A stretch of 64,000 nucleotides of DNA from CAYYNQ01 sp964473105 (GTDB lineage: Bacteria; Sumerlaeota; Sumerlaeia; MVZB01): NCBI GenBank assembly GCA_964473105.1, contig CAYYNQ010000042.1:97605-161604 (forward strand). The letters are read 5' to 3'. A program made the position numbers and the translations under genes. Of the stretch, positions 1 through 9,103 are shown piece by piece. The first letter of the stretch is position 1; each line of letters starts with the position of its first letter. The notes under the pieces were generated by a model. The model searched no databases, was not told the DNA's origin, and worked only from the letters and a program-made list of their open reading frames with translations.

Positions 1-24
1 CGACTCTGGGGATATTCAGGTTTT

Positions 25-41
25 CCAGCCGGGGCGGCTGG
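25..41. terminator. GC-rich hairpin near window start, possible terminator
   Basis: A perfect 7-bp stem (CCAGCCG at 25-31, CGGCTGG at 35-41) closes a GGG loop and is followed by ATGTTTAAG. It could be the terminator of a gene lying left of the window. The T-run after it is weak, and an open frame at bases 2-49 could also be the end of that gene, in which case the hairpin would be inside coding sequence. Bases 50-136 hold nothing else recognisable. Confidence 0.3.
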
Positions 42-136
42 ATGTTTAAGATAGATCGCGTCAGCCTTTCAGGAATTTATCGAGAGGTTTACGAGACAAG
101 ATCTATCTGGAGTTTCCAGACCTGGATTCAGGGAAT

Positions 137-1546
137 GTGGGGCAAATGAAGGCAAGGGAACTGAGCATCCTAGGGGTCCCGCGAGGAAAGGTCATGAAGG
201 CGGCACTCAGGGCAATTCGGGTTGCTACACAAGCCGGATTAAAGAAGGTAGAGCTGAACCATTCGATCCGTTTGCTGATGCAAGATCCTGAAAAATGGAT
301 CCGGCATCCACAGTTGGGAAATCTTGCCGTGGAATTCTTGAGTCATCCCGATGCAGAAGGTCATGCATCTGTGTGCCCCTCGGCGTCTGTTCGGTTTGAA
401 CAGTGGGGAGCCGATCTCGCGGCGGCTGTGGTTGACCAGATGCGGAACGCCTGTCAACTGCCAGTGTCGGTTGCGGGGGCCCTCATGCCGGATGCGCATG
501 TTGGTTACGGTCTGCCGATCGGCGGGGTGCTGGCAACCAACAATGCCGTCATTCCCTATGCTGTCGGCGTCGATATTGCATGCCGGATGAAGCTCAGCAT
601 ATTGGACATGCCGGTCCATAACCTTGTCCGGCATCATGCATTAATGACGCGTGCCATCGAGCAGGAGACACGTTTCGGCGTGGGTTCAGTCTTTCAGAAA
701 TATCGTGATCACGATGTGATGGATGAGGATTGGAACGTGACGACAGTCACGGGTCGGCTTCATGACAAGGCATGGAGCCAACTGGGCACAAGTGGCAGCG
801 GCAACCACTTCGTAGAATTTGGTGAGGTCATGATTGAGAAGCCCGGTCTGGGCCTGCCGGCGGGAAGTTACACTGCGCTGCTCAGCCATAGCGGCAGCCG
901 TGGTGCCGGGGCTGTTGTGGCGGGCCATTACAGCCGGCTGGCGATGTCGCTGCATCAGGACCTGCCGAAGGGATTGAAACAATTGGCATGGCTTGATCTT
1001 GCCTCCGAGCCGGGTGTCGAATATTGGGAAGCCATGCAGTTGATGGGCAAGTATGCCGCGGCCAATCATTCCTGCATTCACCGGCATGTGGTCCGACATT
1101 TGGGGGCCGGCATACTGCTACAGGTTGAGAACCACCATAATTTTGCCTGGATCGAGCCCCATGGCGGTCGGGAGGTTGTCGTGCACCGCAAGGGGGCAAC
1201 ACCGGCGGGTTCCGGCGTGCTGGGGGTCATCCCGGGTTCAATGGGTGATCCGGGTTATGTGGTGCGGGGCCGGGGGAACCCCCGCTCACTCGAGTCGGCC
1301 TCACACGGGGCAGGACGCAGGATGAGCCGCAGGAGGGCAAAGCAGTCGTTAACATGGAACGAGACGAGGAATTACCTTGAGGAACGTGGCGTGACACTGT
1401 TGTCGGCCGGGCTGAACGAGTCACCCATGGCTTACAAGAATATCGAGGTCGTGATGGCTGCCCAGCAGGACTTGGTCGAGATAATTGCGCGTTTTGATCC
1501 GCGTCTTGTCAAGATGGCCCCTGACGGTGAACGAGTCGAGAATTAA
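137..1546 (+). CDS. rtcB: RtcB family RNA-splicing ligase
   Basis: RtcB proteins join RNA 2',3'-cyclic phosphate or 3'-phosphate ends to 5'-OH ends with GTP and Mn2+, and serve in tRNA or RNA repair in the cytoplasm. The 469-residue product carries the family's metal-binding blocks: DAHVGYGLPIGG and the following VGVDIAC (about residues 118-148), GSGNHFVEFG (about 223), SHSGSRGAG (about 250) and VENHHNFAW (about 332). Near residue 390 is SHGAGRRMSR, which holds the histidine that is guanylylated. The frame begins at a GTG; an ATG three codons later (146) is an equally possible start. The length is typical of bacterial RtcB. No RtcA or archease gene is adjacent, and the next gene is aconitase, so this looks like a single housekeeping or stress-repair gene. 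Confidence 0.93.
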   Translation: MGQMKARELSILGVPRGKVMKAALRAIRVATQAGLKKVELNHSIRLLMQDPEKWIRHPQLGNLAVEFLSHPDAEGHASVCPSASVRFEQWGADLAAAVVDQMRNACQLPVSVAGALMPDAHVGYGLPIGGVLATNNAVIPYAVGVDIACRMKLSILDMPVHNLVRHHALMTRAIEQETRFGVGSVFQKYRDHDVMDEDWNVTTVTGRLHDKAWSQLGTSGSGNHFVEFGEVMIEKPGLGLPAGSYTALLSHSGSRGAGAVVAGHYSRLAMSLHQDLPKGLKQLAWLDLASEPGVEYWEAMQLMGKYAAANHSCIHRHVVRHLGAGILLQVENHHNFAWIEPHGGREVVVHRKGATPAGSGVLGVIPGSMGDPGYVVRGRGNPRSLESASHGAGRRMSRRRAKQSLTWNETRNYLEERGVTLLSAGLNESPMAYKNIEVVMAAQQDLVEIIARFDPRLVKMAPDGERVEN

Positions 1547-1675
1547 TCCACCGCACCCGGTTGTTTCACCAGTCATAAGGCCTTGATGACGGTTGCTGAT
1601 GTTGGTTCTGTCCGCTAGGATATCGGGTCTGCCCGCATGTTGGCGGTCGGGACCATGTAAAAAGGATGTGATTTG

Positions 1676-3943
1676 ATGACATATGATCTGGACATGATCA
1701 AGGGGGTGTATGCCCGTTTGCCTGGGAACATTGATGCTGCGCGCAGGTTGGCGGGTCGACCGCTGACTCTGGCCGAGAAGATATTATACAACCATATCAG
1801 TTCGGGAGTCCCCGGACAGCTTTATGCGCGCGGTGGGGCATATGTCGACTTTGCGCCGGACCGGGTGGCCATGCAGGACGCCACCGCCCAGATGGCATTG
1901 CTCCAGTTCATGCAGGCCTGTCGTCCGCGTATAGCCGTGCCGTCCACGGTGCATTGTGATCACCTGATCCAGGCACGTGAAGGCGCGGCTGAGGATCTGC
2001 GTTCTGCACTGGACACAAACCGCGAGGTATACGATTTCCTCTCCTCGGTCAGCAACAAGTATGGAATCGGTTTCTGGAAACCCGGCGCCGGAATCATTCA
2101 CCAGGTTGTGCTTGAGAACTATGCGTTCCCCGGGGGCATGATGATTGGCACCGACAGCCACACGCCCAATGCAGGGGGGCTTGGCATGGTCGCGATCGGG
2201 GTCGGCGGGGCTGATGCGGTTGATGTCATGGCGGGGATGCCGTGGGAACTAAAGATGCCGCGGCTGGTCGGGGTTCACCTGACCGGAAAACTCAATGGCT
2301 GGACAGCGCCCAAGGATGTGATCCTCAAGGTGGCGGGAATCATGACCGTCAAGGGCGGTACGGGTTGTATCGTCGAGTATTTCGGCGAGGGTTCCGAGAA
2401 CATGAGCTGCACAGGCAAAGGCACTGTCTGCAACATGGGTGCCGAGATCGGTGCGACCACCAGCCTTTTTGCATTTGACGAGTCCATGGTGCGTTACCTG
2501 GAATCGACAGGCCGTATGGATCTGGCAATGGAGGCCAAGGCTGTTTCCGAACACCTGCGCCCGGATCAGGAGGTTTATAAAAGTCCGGCGGAATTTTATG
2601 ACCAGTTGATCGAGATTGATCTTGATGAGCTTGAACCGCACGTCAACGGGCCGTTCACGCCCGATCTGGCCACGCCAATTTCCAAACTGGGTCAGGCCGT
2701 ACGTGAAAACGGCTGGCCGCTCGACATTGAAGTGGGCTTGATCGGATCGTGCACCAACTCGAGTTATGAAGACATGTCGCGGGCCGCTTCAATTGCAAGG
2801 CAGGCACGGGATAAAAAACTGAAGGCCCGAAGTGAATACACCGTTACCCCGGGGTCGGAACAGGTGCGTTACACCATTGAGCGGGACGGGCTGCTCGAAG
2901 ATTTCAAGGAAATCGGTGGTGTGGTATTGGCCAACGCATGTGGACCGTGTATCGGGCAGTGGGCAAGGCATCGGGACGATGGTGACCAACCCAACACGAT
3001 TGTGACTTCCTTCAATCGTAACTTTGCAAAACGTAACGATGGCCTGAGAAACACGCATTCGTTCGTGGCCTCGCCCGATCTGGTGACGGCGCTCTCTCTT
3101 GCCGGGCGCCTCGACTTCAACCCGTTGACGGACTTGCTGATCAATGAGGACGGCGAGGAGATTCGACTTGATCCACCTGATGGTGAGGAGCTGCCTGCCC
3201 TGGGTTTTGCCTGCGAGGATCCGGGTTATCAGGAACCTGCCGAAGACGGCAGCAACGTGGACGTCATTGTTGATCCCTCAAGCGAAAGGTTGCAGTTGCT
3301 CGAGGGATTTTCGGCCTGGGAGGGCAACGATTTGCTTGGGCTCAGGCTGCTGCTCAAGGCCAAGGGAAAATGCACAACCGACCATATATCGATGGCCGGC
3401 CCATGGCTTCGTTTTCGCGGTCATCTTGACAATATATCAGATAACTGCTTTATCGGTGCGATTAATGCCTTCAATGAAAAGGTCAACTGCGTCAAGAACC
3501 AGCTTGATGGAGGCTATGCGGAGGTTCCGAGAACAGCGCGGGCATACAAGGCCGAAGGCTTGGGGTCGGTCGTTTTCGGTGATGAGAATTACGGCGAGGG
3601 AAGCAGCCGTGAACATGCCGCCATGGAACCCCGCCATCTGGGGGTAAGGGCGGTTATTGTCCGTTCATTTGCACGAATTCACGAAACCAACCTCAAGAAA
3701 CAGGGTATGCTTGCGCTGACATTTGCAAATCCTGCAGATTATGACAGGGTAATGGAGAATGACTCCATCGATATCACCGGCTTGGCAGGTTTTTCGCCAG
3801 GCACGCCCCTGACCATCATGTTGAATCATGCCGATGGCAGTCTTGATGAGTTTCAGGTCAACCATTCTTACAATGATGCGCAGATCGAGTGGTTCAGGGC
3901 AGGCAGTGCACTGAACCTGATCAAGGCGCGGCAGTCGATCTGA
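1676..3943 (+). CDS. acn: Aconitate hydratase, mitochondrial type
   Basis: Interconverts citrate and isocitrate through cis-aconitate in the TCA cycle using a [4Fe-4S] cluster. The N-terminus and the 755-residue length match the mitochondrial-type aconitases rather than the longer AcnA/IRP1 or AcnB forms. The three cluster cysteines are visible: GSCTNS at about residue 359 and NACGPCIG at about 422 and 425. HCDHLIQ and IGTDSHTPN (about 95-165) are substrate-site blocks, and the swivel domain has GSSREHAAMEPRHLG. The open frame extends to a TTG at 1673, but the ATG at 1676, behind AAAGGATG, is the better start. It stands alone, with a 130-bp leader after rtcB and a hairpin before moeA. No citrate synthase or isocitrate dehydrogenase gene lies nearby. 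Confidence 0.96.
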   Translation: MTYDLDMIKGVYARLPGNIDAARRLAGRPLTLAEKILYNHISSGVPGQLYARGGAYVDFAPDRVAMQDATAQMALLQFMQACRPRIAVPSTVHCDHLIQAREGAAEDLRSALDTNREVYDFLSSVSNKYGIGFWKPGAGIIHQVVLENYAFPGGMMIGTDSHTPNAGGLGMVAIGVGGADAVDVMAGMPWELKMPRLVGVHLTGKLNGWTAPKDVILKVAGIMTVKGGTGCIVEYFGEGSENMSCTGKGTVCNMGAEIGATTSLFAFDESMVRYLESTGRMDLAMEAKAVSEHLRPDQEVYKSPAEFYDQLIEIDLDELEPHVNGPFTPDLATPISKLGQAVRENGWPLDIEVGLIGSCTNSSYEDMSRAASIARQARDKKLKARSEYTVTPGSEQVRYTIERDGLLEDFKEIGGVVLANACGPCIGQWARHRDDGDQPNTIVTSFNRNFAKRNDGLRNTHSFVASPDLVTALSLAGRLDFNPLTDLLINEDGEEIRLDPPDGEELPALGFACEDPGYQEPAEDGSNVDVIVDPSSERLQLLEGFSAWEGNDLLGLRLLLKAKGKCTTDHISMAGPWLRFRGHLDNISDNCFIGAINAFNEKVNCVKNQLDGGYAEVPRTARAYKAEGLGSVVFGDENYGEGSSREHAAMEPRHLGVRAVIVRSFARIHETNLKKQGMLALTFANPADYDRVMENDSIDITGLAGFSPGTPLTIMLNHADGSLDEFQVNHSYNDAQIEWFRAGSALNLIKARQSI

Positions 3944-3979
3944 TGAGGCGCAGTTGGCAACATGTCTCATTTTCATCAT

Positions 3980-4002
3980 GGAAGATACAGCTGTCATCTT
4001 CC
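3980..4002 (+). terminator. Hairpin between aconitase and moeA
   Basis: GGAAGAT (3980-3986) and ATCTTCC (3996-4002) form a 7-bp stem with a 9-base loop, 37 bases after the aconitase stop. The following GTGTTCTTGTG is only moderately T-rich. It may be a weak intrinsic terminator or a transcript-stabilising hairpin that separates aconitase from moeA. Confidence 0.4.
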
Positions 4003-4034
4003 GTGTTCTTGTGAGTAACGGAGCATAACTGCCG

Positions 4035-5231
4035 ATGGAAAAAATGATCAATCCGGCCCGTGCGCTTCAGCTGGTGCTTGATGCCGCGGAACCTCTTGAC
4101 GCGGTTGAAAAGCCGCTGGTTGACTGTAACGCGATGCTTCTTGCGGAGTCTGTTGTGGCTGACCGGGATTATCCGCCATTTAACCGCGCCATGATGGACG
4201 GTTATGCTGTCCATGTTTCAGATTCGGGTAGAACGATCGATGTGATTGGCGAACTGGCGGCCGGATCAATATGGGACAACCCTCTGGAACCGGGAACCGC
4301 TCTTGAGATCATGACAGGCGCACCCTGCCCAGATGGGACAGATGCCGTTATCCAGAAAGAACGGGTCTGCAGGAGTGGCGATTCAGTGTCACTGCCCGGG
4401 GGAATAGATCCCGGGTTGAACATCGCCCAGTCTGGGGAGGAGTGTCCTGCAGGCAGATTGGTCTTGAGCGAGGGGGACGTGCTGAACCAGATTGGGATTG
4501 CATTGCTCGCGACTGTGGGACGGACGACAGCCCGGATCAGGCCGGCTCCATCGGTCGGGGTCATCTCGACCGGTGACGAGTTGGTCAATGTGGGTGAGGT
4601 GCCTAGACCAGGTGAAATCCGTGACGGGAACGGACCAATGCTGACGGCCATGTGCCATTCGATCGGCCTGACACGCGTTACACATCTTCATGCAAGGGAC
4701 AATTTGGTTTCGCTCACAGCTGCCCTGAACAAGGTCCTTGACCATGATATTATCATGTTGGTCGGTGGGGTGTCCGCCGGGAAATACGACTTGGTTCCAC
4801 AGGCGTTAGAATCTGTCGGGGCCAAGGCGGTTTTCCATCAGGTGACCCAGCGTCCGGGGAAACCGCTGTTCTTTGCGGCCCGAGGTCGGCAGCTTTTTTT
4901 CGGCTTGCCAGGCAACCCGTTGTCCGCTCACATGGGTTTCCAGCGTTATATCAAGCCGGCAATCCGGAAATTAACGGGTCAGCACCCTGTTGCTCCGGGC
5001 GGGAGCGGCCGATTGACGGAGTCAACGATCGTTCGCGGTGATCGGTTATGGTATGCACTTGTGAGGGTTGAGCGTGATCAGGCAGGTTTTGCGGTTACGC
5101 CGATTCATGGTAGGGGTTCGGCGGATGTCTTCGCGGCTGGTTGTGCCAATGCAATGGTCTGTTTTGAACCATCCGTCAAATATCCCAAGGATTCCAGTAT
5201 CGATTTCGAGTGGATCATGCCCTCCTGTTGA
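4035..5231 (+). CDS. moeA: Molybdopterin molybdenumtransferase MoeA
   Basis: Catalyses insertion of molybdate into adenylylated molybdopterin, the last common step of molybdenum cofactor synthesis, in the cytoplasm. The 398-residue protein has the order of MoeA domains: an N-terminal part with PPFNRAMMDGYAV (about 49-61), a MogA-like domain with VGVISTGDELV and GEIRDGNGPML, the GGVSAGKYD loop (about 243) and FGLPGNPLSA (about 289), then a C-terminal beta domain. The start ATG at 4035 gives the normal N-terminus. moaC follows 225 bp downstream on the same strand, so the two genes probably belong to a loose molybdenum cofactor cluster. moaA, moaE, moaD and mogA are not in the window. No Moco riboswitch motif was recognised upstream. 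Confidence 0.95.
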   Translation: MEKMINPARALQLVLDAAEPLDAVEKPLVDCNAMLLAESVVADRDYPPFNRAMMDGYAVHVSDSGRTIDVIGELAAGSIWDNPLEPGTALEIMTGAPCPDGTDAVIQKERVCRSGDSVSLPGGIDPGLNIAQSGEECPAGRLVLSEGDVLNQIGIALLATVGRTTARIRPAPSVGVISTGDELVNVGEVPRPGEIRDGNGPMLTAMCHSIGLTRVTHLHARDNLVSLTAALNKVLDHDIIMLVGGVSAGKYDLVPQALESVGAKAVFHQVTQRPGKPLFFAARGRQLFFGLPGNPLSAHMGFQRYIKPAIRKLTGQHPVAPGGSGRLTESTIVRGDRLWYALVRVERDQAGFAVTPIHGRGSADVFAAGCANAMVCFEPSVKYPKDSSIDFEWIMPSC

Positions 5232-5456
5232 TATTATTTTACAGTTGCAGCCGGGGATGTCCTCGGGCGGTTACATTCAAAACAGCCCGACCCATTTGGG
5301 AATAATAGCACCTGATCATAATATGGGTTTGAAAACAAAATTATATTTTCGCCTTTCATGATATATGATGCCTGAATGGCTTGTATTATTTAACCGTAAA
5401 AACCGTGACATCCAGATCCGAATCAGGAACAATCCCGTAAAAGTTGAAATTCAACC

Positions 5457-5939
5457 ATGAACCTGGAAAACAATCCAAAGCTGAGCCATATTGATGATCA
5501 GGGTCGAGCAAAGATGGTCGATGTCAGCGCAAAGGATGTTACCCTGCGCCGCGCAGTGGCCACAGCGCGGGTGAAAACCCGTTCCGATGTGGTGGATCTG
5601 ATCCGCGAAGGCAAGACGGCCAAGGGTGATGTCCTGGCGACCGCACGGATTGCCGGGGTCATGGCTGCCAAGCGCACCTCTGACCTGATCCCGTTGTGTC
5701 ACCCACTGCCCGTTTCCAGCGCAACGGTTGACCTGATCCTGCAGGAAACAGCCATTGACATCACAGCCGAGGTCCAGAGCAAGGCACAAACCGGGGTAGA
5801 AATGGAGGCCCTGACCGCTGTGTCGGTGGCTGCATTGACGGTTTATGACATGTGCAAGGCCGTCGATCGGTCGATGGTGATCGAGCATGTTCGACTCGAG
5901 AAGAAGTCGGGGGGACAGAGTGGTGAGTTCAGGAGATGA
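5457..5939 (+). CDS. moaC: Cyclic pyranopterin monophosphate synthase MoaC
   Basis: Converts 3',8-cyclo-7,8-dihydro-GTP, made by MoaA, into cyclic pyranopterin monophosphate, the first stable precursor of the molybdenum cofactor. The 160-residue product is the usual family length and shows KMVDVSAKD near the N-terminus, LIPLCHPLP (about 79), GVEMEALTAVSVAALTVYDM (about 108-127) and CKAVDRSM; these hold the conserved active-site Lys, His, Glu and Asp residues of MoaC. The ATG at 5457 gives the standard N-terminus. It follows moeA, and the unknown gene at 6007 begins 67 bp after it, so that gene may be co-transcribed. The partner MoaA is elsewhere in the genome. Confidence 0.96.
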   Translation: MNLENNPKLSHIDDQGRAKMVDVSAKDVTLRRAVATARVKTRSDVVDLIREGKTAKGDVLATARIAGVMAAKRTSDLIPLCHPLPVSSATVDLILQETAIDITAEVQSKAQTGVEMEALTAVSVAALTVYDMCKAVDRSMVIEHVRLEKKSGGQSGEFRR

Positions 5940-6006
5940 TGTCGTCGCTGGGCCTGTTCATGTGATGTATTACCGGGTATGCGTTTTTTGACACAAGGAA
6001 TGATCC

Positions 6007-6594
6007 GTGGAACTGGATATCATGTTTGTCGACATCCGGGATGGTGAGCCTGTAATAGATGACACCACCCTTGACAGCATCGGACCGGCGTCGGGCTTCC
6101 TGAACCTGGCGCAGATGCTTGGATATACACTCGGCCCGATCCGTAACATACAGGAGGAAGAAGTCCGGCGCCAATTGAGCGGATTTGAGTTGTTCATGAA
6201 GAAGGATCGGGAGGTCCGCAAAGGTCGTTTTGCCGCGTATTGTAATTATCTTGTTGATGCATTGAGGGAATACCGTGGATCTTCGGGAGCTGATCCGGAT
6301 GGGATTGTGGAGATGCCAGACGCGATTGATGTCGAATCTTTTGATGACGACGTCAGGGTGCTCCTTGGGGGGTTCATGCTGAGCGACGATCCGATTCCCG
6401 ATGAAACGGTTGCATCCATGATCCCATTCTTGGGGCTGTCTTTGGGTTTTTTCAAACAGTTTGCGGAGCATTATGCGGACGAGAGACCGGATGTTGCCGA
6501 GGCTTTTGGTCTGGCATACGAATTCCTGAAAGTTGTCAGCGACTACTGTGACGAGGCAGTCGAAAAGCAGAAGATCCTGTTCATCTCCGCATGA
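6007..6594 (+). CDS. Hypothetical acidic protein
   Basis: A 195-residue protein I do not recognise. It starts at GTG 6007 (MELDIMFVDIRDGEPV). There is no signal peptide or clear membrane span. The middle (about residues 95-140) is very acidic, with runs such as DVESFDDDVRV and SDDPIPDE, and the flanks look helical with many aromatic residues. The codon pattern resembles its neighbours, and the frame is closed 67 bp after moaC on the same strand, so it is probably a real gene, perhaps read with moaC. No catalytic motif, metal-binding pattern or DNA-binding motif was found, so no function is proposed. Confidence 0.65.
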   Translation: MELDIMFVDIRDGEPVIDDTTLDSIGPASGFLNLAQMLGYTLGPIRNIQEEEVRRQLSGFELFMKKDREVRKGRFAAYCNYLVDALREYRGSSGADPDGIVEMPDAIDVESFDDDVRVLLGGFMLSDDPIPDETVASMIPFLGLSLGFFKQFAEHYADERPDVAEAFGLAYEFLKVVSDYCDEAVEKQKILFISA

Positions 6595-6905
6595 AGATGC
6601 CCCTTGAGCGATTGGTTGCAATCAAGACTTATCGCTTCTACGCACAGATGGAATGCGCGGATTATTTCAAACAAACCTGAAATAGAAATATGAAGCATGG
6701 GGAAAATAGTTTTCATGCAAGGGACCCGGGTTTATCAGGTCAACGCTTCAAGGGCTGCCTGTTTCTTGCTTATGCTCCGACCGAACTTGACGGGGCTTGA
6801 ACCAGAAAGGGGCAGGATCATACCTGGTGGATACAGAGGGATACGCCAGGCTTGACTTGAACGCCGGTATGATGGCAAGGTGTGGGGCAGGCATGACATT
6901 CTAAT
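6595..6905. other. Intergenic region before tRNA-Gly
   Basis: About 310 bases without a supported gene. A short minus-strand frame (6735-6920) ends in a protein-like stretch but shows no recognisable family. The tRNA promoter should lie in the last 60 bases; TTGAC-like and TATGAT-like words occur there but not at normal spacing. Confidence 0.5.
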
Positions 6906-6980
6906 GCGCCTGTAGCACAACGGCTAGTGCATCGGCCTTCCAAGCCGAGGATATGGGTTCGATTCCCATCAGGCGCTCCA
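6906..6980 (+). tRNA. tRNA-Gly (anticodon TCC)
   Basis: A full cloverleaf can be drawn. Acceptor stem: GCGCCTG (6906-6912) with CAGGCGC (6970-6976), discriminator T 6977 and an encoded CCA at 6978-6980. D stem: GCAC/GTGC (6915-6918, 6927-6930). Anticodon stem: TCGGC/GCCGA around loop CTTCCAA with anticodon TCC at 6939-6941, which reads GGA glycine codons. T stem: ATGGG/CCCAT around TTCGATT. The FkbM gene, with different base composition, begins 57 bp downstream. tRNA 3' ends are common integration sites, but no repeated attachment core was seen. Confidence 0.96.
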
Positions 6981-7036
6981 CTCGCTCGGCCCCCGCTTGA
7001 CCGGATCCATATTTTATACTAAAACATGGGTGGATC

Positions 7037-7936
7037 ATGGTCAAAAATATCTTAAGATCACATGTGGGCAATCTTTTAAGAGAAAAGTATAAGGGAACCT
7101 TGAACCTATCCGGTATCCGGGGCTGGGTATCACGTTGTTTGATCTATAGCGTGAGGACAGTTGAGTCAGATATGAATCTAGGATTCCGTATGATTATGGA
7201 TGTTGGATCTGGAGAACAATTGAGCGCCTGCCATACTGGAGAATGGGAGAAATCCACCATATTAAAGTGCCTGGAATTTTTCCCGGATAGTGGTGTTATG
7301 CTGGATATAGGAGCCAACGTGGGCTTGGTTTCTTGTGCTTTGGGGTCATTAAAAAAACATGCCAGAATACATGCAATAGAGCCTGTCGGAAATAATTTCA
7401 AGAGGTTGGTTGAAAATATAAAATTAAACTCCCTGGGAGAAAAAGTATTTCCAACTTGCATTGCATTAGGTGATGAATCCGGGAGACTAGAAATGCGTAT
7501 TACTCCGGGTAGTTCCACGAATAATGCTGTCGGCTCCGATATGATGTCCCGTGAGGATATGAAGACTGTAAACGAAGGAAACTGGGGCCGAGAAGATGTC
7601 GCTGTGGTGACATTGGACTGTCTCGTCGAACGTCTGGGATTGACACGTTGTGATCTGATCAAGATTGATGTGGAAGGGGCAGAATTGAATATTCTGCGAG
7701 GCGGCACGAATATGCTCAGCAAATTACGGCCAGTTATCATTGGTGAATTCAGTCCCTACTGGATGGAACAGATCAACCAGAATTTTGGCGATGTCATTGA
7801 ACTGATGGAACCGTTTGGTTATGAGTTCTACATAGAGATGAATGGTGAATATGTTCCTGTAACAGAGGACAATATTGCCAAAGGGTTGGAAATGCCATCT
7901 TATCTACTTTTGCCAAATTCAGGGGACAAAGAGTAA
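7037..7936 (+). CDS. FkbM family SAM-dependent methyltransferase
   Basis: Predicted S-adenosylmethionine-dependent O-methyltransferase of the FkbM family; members modify polyketides, sugars or surface glycans. The 299-residue protein has the Rossmann motif I VMLDIGANVGLVS (about residues 86-98), the acidic end of strand 2 in HAIEPVGNNF (about 113), and the family-typical CDLIKIDVEGAELNILRG (about 207-224). The start ATG 7037 is the only one that fits. The gene is visibly richer in A and T than its neighbours and lies directly after a tRNA-Gly, which suggests horizontal acquisition. No glycosyltransferase or polyketide gene is adjacent, so the substrate cannot be inferred. Confidence 0.88.
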   Translation: MVKNILRSHVGNLLREKYKGTLNLSGIRGWVSRCLIYSVRTVESDMNLGFRMIMDVGSGEQLSACHTGEWEKSTILKCLEFFPDSGVMLDIGANVGLVSCALGSLKKHARIHAIEPVGNNFKRLVENIKLNSLGEKVFPTCIALGDESGRLEMRITPGSSTNNAVGSDMMSREDMKTVNEGNWGREDVAVVTLDCLVERLGLTRCDLIKIDVEGAELNILRGGTNMLSKLRPVIIGEFSPYWMEQINQNFGDVIELMEPFGYEFYIEMNGEYVPVTEDNIAKGLEMPSYLLLPNSGDKE

Positions 7937-8064
7937 AGCTGGATGGTGAAAATAGATTTATCACGTAGTTGCCTTGGGGTTGTTGATACCCTACAAGTTC
8001 AACACATATCAGGATCATCGCGGGCGGTGTCGGCGTATCTACGGAACCGGTCGCGAGGGCTTCA

Positions 8065-8784
8065 TCATTTAATTGCTCTTTTGGAAGAATCCCGAGGGTT
8101 TGCCCCGTCGATCGTCATATTTATGTGTTCCAAAGGCACGAAGCGCGGGCACCTGCGGTGCTGGACTATGGCATTATCGTGATCTGGCCGGTCATGGAGT
8201 TGGCGGGGGTTACCCCCTGCATGTAGTCCCAGCCGGCAAGATCGGTCTGGCCCCACCCATGCTGAAACACCCGCCCATACATGTGGTGCACGTCCGGCCA
8301 GTATCATCGCCATGTGACCACCGCCCGAGATGCCTGCCGTGTAAATGCGGTTTAGGTCAATGCTGATTCTGGTTTTAGCATACTGGATTGCGTCCAGTAC
8401 GTCCTGCACAGCCATTTCGGAGGCACAAGCCTCGGCCTGATCATTGGGACCCCGGTAGTAAGGTTCGATCGCAGCCCAGCCTCAGCTATTGCGGCCGCAC
8501 TCGGCTAGACTTTCAGCAGCGTAGTTCGTGGCAAAACTGCTGCCCCAGGTATGGAGCATCACGAGCAGGGGGACCGGGTTATCCCGGTTCTCCCGAGGGA
8601 TATGGATGATCGCCGGCTGCAGGCTGCCGTCAAGGGTGCTCTTGAACCTCACCATTTCAGATCGGTGCCCTTTACCCGTCACCTGCCCACAGGTGGTGGG
8701 CGGCAGGCAGGACATCAAGGCCGCGACCATGATTAGTCGGGCAGTCCCCATTTTTTGCATCATCTCCCGGTTTTGAACGACCAC
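8065..8784 (-). pseudogene. Broken alpha/beta-hydrolase (PHB depolymerase-like esterase) gene
   Basis: Read on the minus strand from 8784, a secreted esterase is still recognisable: a hydrophobic leader ending in SCLPPTTCGQ, the oxyanion-region strand LLVMLHTWGSSF, then in the same frame, after a TGA at 8482-8484, GWAAIEPYYRGPNDQAEAC, and the nucleophile elbow TAGISGGGHMA (GxSxG type). Near 8245 the frame shifts: after SAWVG the expected QTDLAGWDYMQG lies in another frame. The catalytic His region is not recognisable. At least one stop and one frameshift are therefore present and the gene is dead. The family is that of prolyl-oligopeptidase-like or PHB-depolymerase-like secreted esterases. 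Confidence 0.8.
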
Positions 8785-9103
8785 GTTGGTATCACATGTA
8801 ATGTTAAACCTGACGGGCAGTCAGCCAGTCTTTTGACGATATTTCCATTTCCATTTACAAGTCTCGTTTGCATGTCAAAACTCAACCTTGGTGGCCCGTT
8901 GGTGGACTCAGAATGAATGATCCGATACAGGTAATCAGTTACAGGATGCAATGGATGAAAAATCTGCGGAGCTGTCGATGGCCGTTGCGTCCTGCCTTGA
9001 TGATTGATCGAAACCTGTATGCCGTTGTGGAAACCATAGGCTATAATTCTTTCGTGGTATTTGCTTTAATAAAGTGGATCTTGTTTACGGGCGGATGCGA
9101 GCA
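8785..9103. other. Intergenic region upstream of sugar ABC ATPase
   Basis: About 320 bases without a gene. A perfect TATAAT lies at 9042-9047, 56 bases before the preferred start of the ABC ATPase, and is a candidate -10 box. No good -35 word is found at normal spacing, so the promoter call is tentative. Confidence 0.3.

Noticed and set aside
2..49. Open frame that could be the last 15 codons of a gene left of the window.
   Set aside because: Too short to assign; the hairpin at 25-41 gives an equally good non-coding reading.
6735..6900. Minus-strand frame with a protein-like end (LYPPGMILPLSGSSPVKFG) before the tRNA.
   Set aside because: No start, no ribosome-binding site and no certain family; a distant likeness to decarboxylase ends is not enough.
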